DNA of 64,000 nucleotides from Epiperipatus broadwayi (GCA_028023455.1 JAQFVV010000049.1:6666855-6730854); one strand, 5' to 3'; shown: positions 36,575 to 48,746, numbered from the stretch's first letter. Made by a program: numbers and translations. Notes: generated by a model from the sequence alone, not told the origin.

Positions 36575-37488
36575 TTGTAATGTTGTTTCTTGTAAATAAT
36601 AAGGAAATAGGAGCCAATGTTTAGCTAGGGCAATAACATGTCCTAGTTTATATAAATTACAATAACTTTATCATTAAAATGTAATAAATTAAATGCAATT
36701 GACATACTGCTTTTTACACACACAAAATATTTAGAAACACAAAATATAACTTGAATAAAATTTCAAAGCTGTCTATCATTTTCAAAACAGATATCTGTCT
36801 TTGAAAAGAGTTCTTAGCACTGAAAAGGTATATTTATGCTCTTAAATTTATTTATTTTTTAAAAAAGCTATGTTATGACTACAGTTAGTTTGCAAATATA
36901 TAACAATCATTAATTAGATATTTCTCTGCTATTAAAGTGTATTTTGTAGGAAATTGTTTAAATCTGTGAAGCTTGTCATTCTTCATTATTTTTGTGTTTA
37001 GGACACTTAATATTGTTTACTTTGTAATGATTACATTTGGTCAATCTTTAAGCTTTGAAACAAGGTTTATACGTTGTTAAATTTCAAATTTCATTTTTTA
37101 TTTTACTACTATTATGTTAATTCATTATGAATTCTGAATTAATACTAAACCAATCTCCTATAATTTTTATTCCAAATCATCTCTTTTTCAAAAAATAATG
37201 CCACCTTATTTAGCCATAAAATATATCTAGTGTCAATTCATGTTCTATAGAAATGGAATTATAAATAGAATTTGCATTATTTCTGTTATATAAATGTATG
37301 TGTTGCTATTTTAGAACTCAATTGAACTCTAATTTTACCATATATTTAAGGAATCAGATTTTTTTTAAAAATATATATATATGTATTTGAATAAACCACA
37401 TTAGAATGATCCAGTTTTTTCCGTCCATTTTTGATATTATTTAATAAGGCTTAAAAATTTTTTAATGTACTGTAACATAATTTTGACC
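36575..37488. other. AT-rich DNA, nothing recognised
   Basis: No coding or repeat signal identified. Confidence 0.45.
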
Positions 37489-37748
37489 TATAATAGACAA
37501 ATAACACAATAACTCTGTCAAATAATGTAAATTATTGTACGCATAAAATGCAACAACTAGAATAGAAAAAATTCAAAAAATATTTTTACTCTGGTTGTTA
37601 ACCACTCAGTTCCAATATGCCACCATGATTCTGGTACATGGTTCCAAAAGAGCTTGGCAAAATAGTATTAGTAGTTAATATTTTTTGAATTTTTTAAACT
37701 CTGGTTGTCACACTTTATATGTGTACAATAATTTACTTATAATAGACA
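37489..37748. repeat. Small inverted-repeat element flanked by an 11-bp direct repeat
   Basis: TATAATAGACA occurs at 37489-37499 and again at 37738-37748. Just inside, TAAATTATTGTACGCATAAA ... AAATTCAAAAAATATT on the left is imperfectly inverted on the right (AATATTTTTTGAATTTTTTA ... TGTGTACAATAATTTA). It may be a small MITE with a long target duplication. The left inverted block starts about 25 bp inside the direct repeat, so the ends are uncertain. Confidence 0.4.
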
Positions 37749-38825
37749 TCTCTTCTAAAAATAAACAATACAGAGTCTATTTAATATTAAATGTTTGCAT
37801 TCGTATTTTCATAAGATGTTTATTAAATCCTTACATCACAGGATTAAGCTTTTGATAATCTTTGAAGATATAGTCATTTAAAAAATAGAGATCTATATGA
37901 AAGTCTTATATAAAATCAGATCCAATAAACTTTACTACATTAACTCATATAAAGATTTATTATTCATCACGAAAGAAGTAATAATACAAATCATTTAATA
38001 TTTGATGAGTTTCCATAGTTTTATATCTAAATCAAGTAAATATATTAAAAATATTTGCCAATATTAAATAAGATGTAATATTTCATTAAGCTCTAACATA
38101 ATATTGTATAACAAATACAAACTATAAAGGTTGCACTGTTCTTGTCTCTTTAATTATATGGGCATGCCAGAGTGAATTTAGATTCAAGAATAATATAATA
38201 TATTCACTTATATAAAGTAACAAAACAAACCCCATATATAATTCCATTTTTCTAGAAAAGGAAATAAAAACTGGTCATAATTATACCTGAAAATACTGGA
38301 AAATTTGTGAAGAAAAAGTTGATTTGAAAAGAAAAATTAAAGTGTGGATTCTTACTAATTCAAAATATGTGACAAATTAGTGTTCTAATAGTACTGAAAT
38401 AAGCAAAACAATGTAACTTGAATTTTAATAAAGTATAAAATTTATTTCATGAAGTCTAAAAAACTAAACAATACTGGGATCAGGATACAAAAGTATTGAA
38501 AGTGATTATGCATAAAAGTAATTGAGAATAAGAAACATTGTGGGATTATTCCTATAGAATTGTGATCTTGATTTCCACTTACAGTATTATAATTACTGAT
38601 TAGGTTTTATTACATATAATTTGTGTGTGTGTCTCAAAAGTATATATATAAACAAAAAAATAGTGTGGAATTTCCATGTAATCACTAGAAAAATATATCC
38701 AGCAATAATGTTTTAAGGAAACTACCAATTAAAATTGACATACTTAATAGCCAACAATATTTTTTTATCTTTATTTACTTAGAAAGGTTCTTTTTTTAAA
38801 TCTCAATCCTTGAAATCATATATGA
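37749..38825. other. AT-rich DNA, nothing recognised
   Basis: No feature could be supported. Confidence 0.45.
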
Positions 38826-39552
38826 CAGGGATGGAGAACCTATGGCACACATGCTAGAGATGGCAAGTTCGAATTTTTTACTGGCACACAAACTATTTAC
38901 CTACTATAATTTTCTATGCTTTAAATTATTCAATATTTTTTTGTTGTTGCTAAAATCTATACTAATAAAAATTTACTATAAACTAAAGATAAAATAAATA
39001 TATATAATATTATATTAGAATTAATTTACAATTGAATTGATTAAAAGCAATAAATTACAAAATTTGAAAAAAAAATTATACATATGTAGGTGGGAATGAT
39101 TTTTTAAGTCTAATAATGTGGTATCATATTCTATAAACCTGTCAAATGATTCCAATAAAACTAAAAAGTAAATTCAGTAAATTATTTTATCTCTTTGAAG
39201 TAAATTTTTTCAAATCTAAAGTAAAAGTAATAAAATGATTTTTTTTATATATATGTCAAATGCATCAACAGGGAAACAAATCCAGGCCATCAAATGCTTG
39301 ACTAATAAAATGATTTTCTGTTCTAACCTTTTTTGATCTAAACATATTAACACTATTCTTTTTTTTACCATAATCAAAATCGCAAACAAAGGAATGAAAT
39401 GTGTAATCAGTGCCATCAAATGATGTTTTTTTTTTGCTTGAAGTTTTGTTGTAAAAGTGAAATGTAAGGATAATATAATAATTCTTTGATTTAAAAAATA
39501 AAAAATAACATCTATAAATCCCTAAAAGCATGTCGCATAGCATGGAGAAACA

Positions 39553-39717
39553 GCGCCAGCTAGTGGGATAGATTGCTGGTTAGTTGCTGTTTAGCAGACG
39601 ATGTAAGCTGGATCAGTTTACCTATGGCTAACAGCGCCACCAAGCGGTCAGTAGTGCTGGCTGCTACTTGGCATAATGTTTCTGTGTGTATGCACGGTGA
39701 ACAGCGCCATCTAGGGG
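39553..39717 (-). promoter_or_regulatory. Cluster of three CTCF-like motifs
   Basis: Three 14-mers in the same orientation: GCGCCAGCTAGTGG (39553-39566), GCGCCACCAAGCGG (39634-39647) and GCGCCATCTAGGGG (39704-39717). Their complements, CCACTAGCTGGCGC, CCGCTTGGTGGCGC and CCCCTAGATGGCGC, fit the CTCF core (CCASYAGRKGGC / CCNCNNGGNGGC) with at most one or two changes each. Spacings are 81 and 70 bp. The patch is clearly GC-richer than its surroundings. The 70-residue frame over it is probably chance. CTCF is conserved across bilaterians; binding here is inferred. Confidence 0.5.
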
Positions 39718-39839
39718 CTGGAACTTTGCATCATCTGCTTTTGGGCCCCTACTCTGAATATTTCTGCAATTTTTTGCAGAAATGACATCTCTAGCAGTGG
39801 CAGGACAGATACTCCCCAACTACCATATTCCAGAGTAGT

Positions 39840-40460
39840 TATATTGAGAGCATCATCACTAAAACAACATTATGAGACCAATCATAAATCACTCTATAAA
39901 AAAAGTAAAGATGAACAAAAAGAATATATTGCCCAAGCATTTAAAAGTGAAAATATTTGATCAACATCTATAATGAAATTTATCAAAAATCATTTAAATG
40001 TAACTGCACCTAATTTTTTATTTCAAATGTAATTGGCAAATATGAGAAACCTTTTAATGATGGAGAATATGTGAAAAAATCTTGGATGAAATGTGCACCA
40101 ATTCTTTTTGAAAAATTTGAAAACAAAGCAAAAATTATTCAGAAAGTAAAAGATTTACCATTGGCTCCAAATACAATTAAAGAAAGAATCCTGCAAATGA
40201 CTAGCAACATAATTTTCTAATAAAAAAGAGATATAAAATCTTTTAGGTTAATTTCTCTCTGCCTTGACAAAAGTACAGACATAAATAGATGAGCTCATTG
40301 GTGATTTTATTCGCTATTGTGTTGGAAATAATATCAAAAAAGAATTGATCGGTTTAACCTTATTAGTAACAACAAAAGGAATTGATATTTGTAAAGAAGT
40401 TTAAAATATACACACTGAAATAAAAGTATATAAATATGATCTATTAAGAAAAATTTAATA
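39840..40460 (+). pseudogene. hAT transposase (ZBED-like), broken
   Basis: Blocks in shifting frames match the ZBED5-like hAT transposases. SLKQHYETNHKSLYKKSKDE fits the end of the BED zinc finger region. Then come IGKYEKPFNDGEYVKKSWMK and APILFEKFENKAKIIQKVKD, followed by LPLAPNTIKERILQMTSNI, all close to the usual KPFTDGE / IKDLPLS..TV..RI series. FSLCLDKSTDI at about 40255 holds the first catalytic Asp (usually LDESTD), and ELIGLTLLVTT follows. Later catalytic residues and the dimerisation domain are absent. Stops at several points make it non-functional. Confidence 0.75.
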
Positions 40461-40479
40461 TCTAGAATTTTGTAAAATG

Positions 40480-43400
40480 GTATGAAAAAGAGTTAATAAT
40501 AAATATTAAAAAATGTAATTGTGAATTGGCAAGGAAAACTATAGGACAGAATAAAAGTCTAAAAAATATAGAACAATACCATGGTATTGATAGAAAATTA
40601 TTTTTATAAGAAAAAAATAAAATTATTAGTCAAAAGAAAGATGTGATCATAAGATGCATGGAAGAGTTTTAGAAAGTTATATAGTAATAAAGAAGTAATC
40701 TTTACACATATTATATCTTTGCAATTTCCAGTACTCTAAATGAAGAAGTGAGTCACAATTAAATCTATAACAAAGGAAAGAGCTCTAGGAAATAATAGAA
40801 TTATAATCAATATCTCAAAAAAAAAATAATAATAATGCAGGTAGATAAATCATTTTTTAAATAAAATTATATATCAAATGTCAAATTGATAAAGATGTAT
40901 CAGATAGTTGGAAGAATGCAATAAAATTATTGTTATTTAAGAAAGCTGATAAATAAGACATTAGAAATTATAGATCAGTCTTATTTTACTAAGATAATTA
41001 CATGTCATGTAAAGTAAACTTTGAATGCTAACCATTCAAAAAAAACAGTCTGGATTTAAAAATGGTTTTATTACAGAGGAATACATCAAGTACTGAAAGA
41101 AGTTACAGAAAGAACAAATGAATATGAGTTGGCATTATGCTTTGGATTTGTATATTATGGAAAATCATTTGATTCTATAATAATTTCTACAGTAATTAAA
41201 GCATTGAATCTTCAAGTTACAGATTTGAAGTATTGATATCTTTAGAAATGCAACTGCACTAATTAAATTACATAGTAATACTAAAAAGTGTATCAATAGA
41301 TTTAATATCTACAAAACTTTTAATATCTGTTTTCCAATAATTATTTTGTAAATTGAAATGGAAGTTAAGAGAGTAAAAGTAAATGGAGATTATTTATGTC
41401 ATTTAGATTTTTCAAATATGGTATGATTGGTTTTGCAAAAATGCTTCAGAGCTGCAAAAAATGTTGCAGAAATTATCACATGGAAATAAGAAAGTGGGTA
41501 TAAAGAAAATACTGAAAAAAGTTTGAGTAATTTTCAATGGATATTCTCAAAAGAAGAAAATAAAGATTAGTAATCAAATATCTAGGTAAAATTATTAATA
41601 CAGATAGAAAGATAAAATTAATCATAGAATTAAATTTGAATAAAGTTCTTTTTGTAGAAACACCTTAATAATGAAACAGGTCTTTGTGTTTAAAGAGAAA
41701 AGTTTTTAAGAGACACTTTCACCAATTCTTATTTATTAACCTTAGACATAGAAACTTAATGAAAGTCCAATGAAATATATATACTAGAAATAACAAGAAG
41801 GGATTGAAAGCTGATAAATAAGACATTAGAATTTATAGATCAGTCTTATTTTACTAAGATAATTACATGTCATGTAAAGTAAACTTTGAATGCTAACCAT
41901 TCAAAAAAAACAGTCTGGATTTAAAAATGGTTTTATTACAGAGGAATACATCAAGTACTGAAAGAAGTTACAGAAAGAACAAATGAATATGAGTTGGCAT
42001 TATGCTTTGGATTTGTATATTATGGAAAATCATTTGATTCTATAATAATTTCTACAGTAATTAAAGCATTGAATCTTCAAGTTACAGATTTGAAGTATTG
42101 ATATCTTTAGAAATGCAACTGCACTAATTAAATTACATAGTAATACTAAAAAGTGTATCAATAGATTTAATATCTACAAAACTTTTAATATCTGTTTTCC
42201 AATAATTATTTTGTAAATTGAAATGGAAGTTAAGAAAGTAAAAGTAAATGGAGATTATTTATGTCATTTAGATTTTTCAAATATGGTATGATTGGTTTTG
42301 CAAAAATGCTTCAGAGCTGCAAAAAATGTTGCAGAAATTATCACATGGAAATAAGAAAGTGGGTATAAAGAAAATACTGAAAAAAGTTTGAGTAATTTTC
42401 AATGGATATTCTCAAAAGAAGAAAATAAAGATTAGTAATCATAAATTAGAGTGTGCTAACAATTACAAATATCTAGGTAAAATTATTAATACAGATAGAA
42501 AAATAAAATTAATCATAGAATTAAATTTGAATAAAGTTCTTTTTGTAGAAACACCTTAATAATGAAACAGGTCTTTGTGTTTAAAGAGAAAAGTTTTTAA
42601 GAGACACTTTCACCAATTCTTATTTATTAACCTTAGACATAGAAACTTAATGAAAGTCCAATGAAATATATATACTAGAAATAACAAGAAGGGATTGAAA
42701 GCTGATAAATAAGACATTAGAAATTATAGATCAGTCTTATTTTACTAAGATAATTACATGTCATGTAAAGTAAACTTTGAATGCTAACCATTCAAAAAAA
42801 ACAGTCTGGATTTAAAAATGGTTTTATTACAGAGGAATACATCAAGTACTGAAAGAAGTTACAGAAAGAACAAATGAATATGAGTTGGCATTATGCTTTG
42901 GATTTGTATATTATGGAAAATCATTTGATTCTATAATAATTTCTACAGTAATTAAAGCATTGAATCTTCAAGTTACAGATTTGAAGTATTGATATCTTTA
43001 GAAATGCAACTGCACTAATTAAATTACATAGTAATACTAAAAAGTGTATCAATAGATTTAATATCTACAAAACTTTTAATATCTGTTTTCCAATAATTAT
43101 TTTGTAAATTGAAATGGAAGTTAAGAGAGTAAAAGTAAATGGAGATTATTTATGTCATTTAGATTTTTCAAATATGGTATGATTGTTTTTGCAAAAATGC
43201 TTCAGAGCTGCAAAAAATGTTGCAGAAATTATCACATGGAAATAAGAAAGTGGGTATAAAGAAAATACTGAAAAAAGTTTGAGTAATTTTCAATGGATAT
43301 TCTCAAAAGAAGAAAATAAAAATTAGTAATCATAAATTAGAGTGTGCTAACAATTACAAATATCTAGGTAAAATTATTAATACAGATAGAAAGATAAAAT

Positions 43401-43890
43401 TAATCATAGAATTAAATTTGAATAAAGTTCTTTTTGTAGAAACACCTTAATAATGAAACAGGTCTTTGTGTTTAAAGAGAAAAGTTTTTAAGAGACACTT
43501 TCACCAATTCTTATTTATTAACCTTAGACATAGAAACTTAATGAAAGTCCAATGAAATATATATACTAGAATTAACAAGAAGGGATTGAAAACAAGATAT
43601 ATGAGTTAGAGAATCCTAACATCAATGAAAGAATTAAGATACTGAAATGGAACTGCATTCAATTTTCATTTGAAGAGATGATAATAACAGCAGTTCAAGT
43701 TTTACATTGGATTCCAAGAGAATGTAAAATATTTAGAAAAGTCCATATGTCAAAGTAAGAATGTTTGCTAGTATATTGTAGAGGGTAAATGCTAGATACC
43801 AGAAAATGTGGATTAGACTTTGAATAAATGTTTATCCTGTAGTGGATTGGTAATCACTGAAAATATTGATATTTTTTTTTATAAACCCGA
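40480..43890 (+). pseudogene. Non-LTR retrotransposon reverse transcriptase, broken, core triplicated
   Basis: Blocks in order match the endonuclease-reverse transcriptase LINEs common in invertebrates. SWKNAIKLLLFKKADK then RNYRS (usual KKGDK.DI.NYRPI) is near 40910-40980, and a piece fitting the 'GFRKG..T.DHI' block follows. CFGFVYYGKSFDSI matches FVDYEKAFDS. A degenerate FADD region is near 41395 (DFSNMV), then ELQKMLQKL-like and YLGKIINTD. The 3' part after the repeats (43596-43760) reads IKILKWNC and VLHWIPRECK, the usual C-terminal GHIARR.DNRWT / W.PR..KRPRGRP region. Stops are everywhere. The central ~890 bp occurs three times (separate entry). It follows the hAT relic directly and was probably inserted into it. 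Confidence 0.75.
40941..43587 (+). repeat. Three tandem copies of an 865-891-bp unit
   Basis: Unit 1 spans 40941-41805 (865 bp), unit 2 41806-42696 (891 bp) and unit 3 42697-43587 (891 bp). Units start GAAAGCTGATAAATAAGACA and end AATAACAAGAAGGGATT (AATTAACAAG in unit 3). Unit 1 lacks 26 bp present in the others (ATAAATTAGAGTGTGCTAAC plus AATTAC), which accounts for the length difference. Only about half a dozen single-base differences were seen between units, so the amplification is recent compared with the decay of the gene inside it. GAAA is shared at the outer junctions, suggesting microhomology. Assembly collapse or expansion cannot be excluded. Confidence 0.95.
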
Positions 43891-44859
43891 GAGACTTTTT
43901 CAGTGTGTGAAAAGCTAATACCAGAAGATGATGAGACATAAATTAACAATGAATTTTTTTTTTTTCCAAAGGCATACATTTTTAAAAATTCTGCATAAAT
44001 TAAATAATTTAAAATAATATACTTTGGGTTATAATGATGGACAAAAAAATCAAGATTTCAGTACCAATCCCCATCTGAAGAAATAAAAAGAAGTGACTGG
44101 TGTGCTAAATATATTCCTTTGACACTCAAATATCACACTATCTTTTTGGGAAGTAAGCACATGGTTATTTTTTCCTAATTAGCAAAACAAGTAGCCCTCA
44201 TTTACTTTGACTTTACTAAAGGGGTGTGATATCCGGTAAATCAGTGATTATTCAAACTTCCATCAGATAGCACTAGAATAGTAAATAGAAAAAAATGTTC
44301 TTACATATAGTGAAGTCAACTGAAATAATCAAGTAATTTATATTCAAAAGCATTGGATAAACCAATTAAACACTTGCTCTGAAACAATAAATATCACTAT
44401 TCTTTTTGGAGAGATTTTGAAAACTCTTTGCCAGATAGTAAAAAAATTAAAAAATTCAACTTATATATATATACTTTTAATTTTGGACGAAAAAAAAAAT
44501 CACTTTTGTAAAAGAATCTTTATTGTTCACATTATCAGATAATTAATTTTTTGAAAATCATTCACTATTTTATTTCTTTCTCATTCAAAATTAATCTTTA
44601 ATTATGATACTTTAATAATAAAATATTTTAATATAGTACTATTTTTGAATATGAAATTTAACTTAAAAGACGAATTTTATTTTATTTATTGTTATTAAAG
44701 GGTAACATTTATTAAACTCATCCAGAAACTATTTTAAATAAAAGATAAAAATAATGACAGGCCAAAAAATATTAAAATCACTTATTATTAAAAATCCATT
44801 ATATAATCTTTTTAATTAAAAATTATTAAAAGTCTTCGTATATATAATAAATTTGACAA
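43891..44859. other. AT-rich DNA, nothing recognised
   Basis: No gene. Poly-T and poly-A runs only. Confidence 0.45.
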
Positions 44860-44925
44860 AGCGTTTTAGTATAATGATAGTGCGATCTTTTACGTTTTGA
44901 GTTCGAATCCAGTTTGACTAAATTC
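44860..44925 (+). repeat. tRNA-like segment (SINE head or tRNA pseudogene)
   Basis: TTAGTATAATGATAG (44866-44880) fits a tRNA D-arm/box A, and GAGTTCGAATCC (44899-44910) is a very good box B. The spacing fits a tRNA (about 18 nt between boxes). The upstream arm GACAAAGC does not pair with a matching 3' acceptor and no CCA-proximal stem is visible, so a working tRNA is unlikely. The A box most resembles tRNA-Asp or -Glu. Confidence 0.45.
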
Positions 44926-45870
44926 ATACACAAATTTCAGGTTTCAATTAAATATAATTTTATTTCCACATAACTAGCTTATACAAAACCCAGTTAATAA
45001 TAAAAAATGCTGAAAAATGGGTTTATATGCCTTGAATGGTTTAGTCCACCAACAAAATGATGGAAGCAGGGTTTAAATATTATATAATCTCTTCAGCAAC
45101 AACCATTTGATTATTTTATTTTTAGATGTGAATCTATTTTATATAGAAAGTAAAACAAGGATAAAAAACTATTGAAACTCTTATTATCTGGAAATTATCA
45201 AATCTCTTAAATAGTGCCTTCTTTTTTTATTTTTTCTCTATTAGAGTAAGCAGTTTTGCCTTTTTGAGATCTCTGTAAAATAAAGTTACTTCTAGCATAG
45301 GAAGAAAATGTCCAACAGAGTTTTCTTTGACTTTTATGTTGATTATTATGACAATTTGTAGATGTTTTATAAATTAATAATAGCAGTTCATCTCACATTA
45401 TTTATAAATCATATATAAATCAATAGTGATCAATGAATATTAAATGGCATCTCAAACTAAATTTTACTTAGTATTTTAAATAATAGGAAGAATTATTTTG
45501 CATCCACTGAGAAAGGTTTGACTGCCTTTTAAAAAAACCAAATTTTCTTTCGTATGCAATTTAGTACAGTAGTGAATAGATTTAGTAACTGAATATTTAT
45601 GGATGAAACTCATTCTATCACATATGGTTTTAAAACATCTTGAGCAATTATTTGTTTTATTCTTTGTAACTAGATTTTCATTTTTGAACTTAATAACATT
45701 TGATTATAAATTAATTTAGTCGTACCAAATTGCACTCATTGATCATTTATATTTGAATAGTTTTTCCATAAATAAAGTAATGTAAATGTGTTGCTGCTGT
45801 CAAATGCAGATTGAATTTAAGAATCATTATTATACTTACTTTTAAAATATCATATATATATTTACTTTTA
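44926..45870. other. AT-rich DNA, nothing recognised
   Basis: The first ~170 bp could be the body of a SINE headed by the 44860 segment. Nothing else was seen. Confidence 0.4.
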
Positions 45871-46120
45871 GTCATCATCATCAACCATTATCAATCCACT
45901 GTAGGATGAAGGTCTCTCCAAGTTCAATCCATCTTCTCTGATTTTTAGCTTCTCTTCTCCACATCACCCTGCACACTTTTTTATTTCATCAATCCATCTC
46001 ACATGTGATCTCTTTCTGGGTCTTTTACAATCTCTTGGAATCCAGTTTAAGATTTCAATTGTTCATCTATTATCAGCTCTTCTATCAATATGTCCAGCCC
46101 AATTCACTACAGTTCTGTAA
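45871..46120 (-). pseudogene. 3' end of an endonuclease-RT type LINE
   Basis: On the minus strand it reads GHIDRRADNR, then after one stop TIEILNWIPRDCKRPRKRSH and VRWIDEIKKCAG, then LNLERPSSYSGLIM. This is the standard C-terminus of invertebrate endonuclease-reverse transcriptase LINEs (GHIARR.DNRWT, W.PR..KRPRGRP..RW.DDI). It ends in a GATGATGATGA tail, typical of the 3' end of such elements. Upstream on that strand (to about 46330) no further RT block was recognised, so it is 5'-truncated. The copies at 32165-32330 and 43596-43890 are relatives. Confidence 0.8.
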
Positions 46121-46822
46121 ATAACAGCTTGTTATACGTATATGTTAGTGCTTTAATATACAATTCTGCTATTTTATTCATTATATTATTACAGCATCTT
46201 TTGGATGGCATAAATTCAAAAATTTATTTACAATTTTCAATGATATACTATCCAATAAGGGTACATTACTTTTTAGGGCATCACCCAAATATATCAAAAT
46301 GAAATTCCTTTTTAATGATATAGCTCAAAACGAAAATGTATGTACATAAACAAGATTATAAACAAAAATAATTTAAACACATAGAATAATACAAAGAGCA
46401 CAAATATTTTCATATGTATGTATGTATTAGTATATGTATATAGTATTAAAACAATTGTCTTTTTCAGAAAAAAATATAATAAAATATACTATATTTTATT
46501 GTTAACAAAGTAAATTTCTTTTATTTTTCAATAATTTACAAATAGACAATTAGTTTTTTATAAACCAATGGTTGTTTTGTGAATCATTTTTTATTTGTTG
46601 TTAAATTCATAATTATTATTTATCCCTTACAGGACTCAATTCATGAAGTACCTTGGCACTGGTCGAATTTCCACAATCACTAGTTTTATGCTTTGTAAGC
46701 ATTTCAAATGAAATTTTTTAATTTTTGAAAAAAAAAAAACCTCTTGAAAAAACATACTTGCATGTCTTTTACTTAGATTGCAAGAAGTGTGGATTAATAA
46801 ATTTATATAAGTTGTAGATGTT

Positions 46823-47090
46823 AAGGTAACACTCTAACTAATTGAGCCTTTGGCAGGATGGCTCAGTTGGTTAAAGCATTACCTTAAAATTCAATACTCA
46901 AGTATCTAAGAGTCCAGGTTCAAATCCCATGCTAGTATTGTCACTGGCCAGGCCAGCAACACCTGAAGAAGAGGGGAGAATAATACTTCTTGAAATGTTG
47001 TGAATATACTAACCTGTGTGCTATTCTAAAAGTTGAATGTATTTGAAATTTTAAAATAAAGTCAAATTTTTCTAAAGACATTCAATACAC
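46823..47090 (+). repeat. tRNA-derived SINE with an inverted head fragment
   Basis: The plus copy (46849-47090) has box A TGGCTCAGTTGG (46859-46870) and box B GGTTCAAATCC (46917-46927). A body with CTGGCCAGGCCAGCAACACC and TGAAGAAGAGGGGAGAATAA follows, then an A/T-rich tail. Directly upstream, 46823-46848 (AAGGTAACACTCTAACTAAT then TGAGCC) is the same head in the opposite orientation, so two heads face each other over about 11 bp. The family is that of the pair at 19716-20165. Confidence 0.65.
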
Positions 47091-47350
47091 ATATTAGATG
47101 ATGGAAATAGTCCAATATAAAAATACAACATATGAGAACATTTCATGCTTATTATAATTTACCACCATTTCATTATCAATGCACCATTTTAAAAAGATAT
47201 CAACTCATTTTGGAATTATATTATAACTGTTATTATTCTTTCTAATATTTCTATATCATCTTCATATAGTAATAATTTATGTGATGTTTTCAATCTGATA
47301 AACCATTTACCAACAATGCAATAGTCAATGTACTTCCTTGTTTGGTTCTT
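47091..47350. other. AT-rich DNA, nothing recognised
   Basis: Short stretch without recognisable features. Confidence 0.4.
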
Positions 47351-48271
47351 ATATTAATGTTTTGTTGTAGAAGTTAGGTGACCAAAATTAACACATTATG
47401 TATATATATTTAGTTTTTGATTTCCAGTTATATTTTGCTAAGCAATAGGTTATTATTTAGCATAGCAAAAATTAAGAATAGATCCAAGTATATAGAATTC
47501 TATGTTATACTATTATCTAGGAATTTTATTACATTTTCATTCACAAAAGCTCAATTTTAGATGTAAGGTCTATTTATATTTCTCCTCTTCTTCTATATAT
47601 TGCAAATGCAAGTAATCAATAAATACTATCAGTATATTAATTCCTTATCTACAGATGTTCTATCCATGTCAACAGAATAGTTTCTAGCTTAAGAATTTTG
47701 TTGAAGGATTTGAATCTGGATATAGTTACCTGAATCTGAGTGTTTTGAATTCAAAACACAATGCTTTTTAGAAAAGAACCCTAATTATATTATTTTATTT
47801 ATACCAATTATTCTAAACTTGATATTCAATAAAAATTAAATTGAAGCCCTAATTAAATTACTATTTACTGTTGTTCTATTTTTAACTCAGATATTTCATG
47901 AATATAGTTCAGACATACTATATCCTGATTCAAATTTCTCAACATAAGTCTTAGGCTAGAAATTAATCTATGGATATAGATGGGAGAGCAATGGATAGGA
48001 ATGTAATAAGTGCTGTAGTATTTAGTGATTTTTTACATTTACAATAGATGGAAGAAAAGGAATACTATAAATAAGTATTGCATCTAAAATTGAGCTTTTA
48101 TGAATGAAAATGTAGCAAAAATCCCTAAATAATAGATCAATATAGAATGTCATGTACTTTGATCTATTCTTAACTTTTGATATGGTAAATAATAACTTAT
48201 TGCTTAAGAAAATGAAATACATAGTATGTTAATTTTGATAACACAACTTCTAGAATAAAACATATTAATAT
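47351..48271. repeat. Large foldback G1 with hammerhead relics in both arms
   Basis: The two halves are inverted copies. TATTAATGTTTTGTTGTAGA ... CCAAAATTAACACATTATGT ... AAGCAATAGGTTATTATTTA ... AAGCTCAATTTTAGATG on the left matches, inverted, CATCTAAAATTGAGCTTTTA ... TAAATAATAACTTATTGCTT ... TTGATAACACAACTTCTAGA on the right. A central non-palindromic spacer (about 47760-47890) separates them. Each arm holds a decayed hammerhead: TAGTTTCTAGCTTAAG ... (47679, minus sense) and CTCAACATAAGTCTTAGG then CTAGAAATTAATC (47938, plus sense). No coding sequence. Related to G2 (48917-49806) and half element G3 (52806-53265). Confidence 0.7.
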
Positions 48272-48510
48272 AAGAGCTACACAAGAAAGTATATTGGCTG
48301 CTATATGTGAATTTATATACATCAGATAAATTATTGATGTAAGAAGACAATATATAAATATTATAATTACTAATAACAGTTATAATACAAATGTAAAATA
48401 ACGTAGTTTTAAATTAATGTTTTATTCTAGAAGTTGTGTTATCAAATGTACCATGTTACGTATGTATATACTATATGTATATAAATAAAATATTATCCTT
48501 ATACATTCAT

Positions 48511-48670
48511 TTATAACTTATTGAATATATATATAAATCAATGTTCTGACCAGATCACACTAGTCATCAATTGGGTAACAATTAATTTATAATATCCACT
48601 ACACAGTTGATGACCAGTGTGACCTAGCCAAAATGTTGATTTATATATATATAATTTCAATAAATTATAC
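48511..48670. repeat. 160-bp hairpin element
   Basis: The left arm TATAAATCAATGTTCTGACC then AGATCACACTAGTCATCAA pairs with the right arm TTGATGACCAGTGTGACCTA then GCCAAAATGTTGATTTATA, around a ~30-nt AT-rich middle. The TGATGAC..GTGTGAC order resembles the hairpin at 21179-21350. It sits between G1 and the H repeat. Confidence 0.6.
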
Positions 48671-48746
48671 ATGGATCTGCCCAGACAATATTTTATTTTA
48701 TCTGTAGCCCTTGAAAATATTTGACTTAATATATGTATATAAATAA

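Larger units (their letters stand above)
38826..40460 (+). mobile_element. hAT transposon (ZBED5/GTF2I-repeat type), 3'-truncated
   Basis: The left end CAGGGATGGAGAACCTATGG then CACACATGC has the CAGGG start of hAT inverted repeats. The transposase relic lies about 1 kb inside (39840-40460). No complementary right end (CCATCCCTG) was found before the sequence turns into a LINE at about 40480, so the 3' half is missing. The 5' untranslated part contains the GC-richer patch with three CTCF-like motifs at 39553-39717. The link between the left end and the coding relic is inferred from distance and order. Confidence 0.55.

Noticed and set aside
40941-43587. CRISPR or satellite array
   Set aside because: Three long units of LINE-derived sequence without short spacers. 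This is a local tandem triplication in a eukaryotic genome.
44860-44925. Functional tRNA gene
   Set aside because: Good A and B boxes, but no matching acceptor stem or clear anticodon arm. Treated as a SINE head or pseudogene.
48540-48640. Hammerhead-like TTGATGA in the 48.6-kb hairpin
   Set aside because: The stem after it again uses the core GA, and GAAA is replaced by CAAAA or AGAAC. No valid three-helix fold was found.
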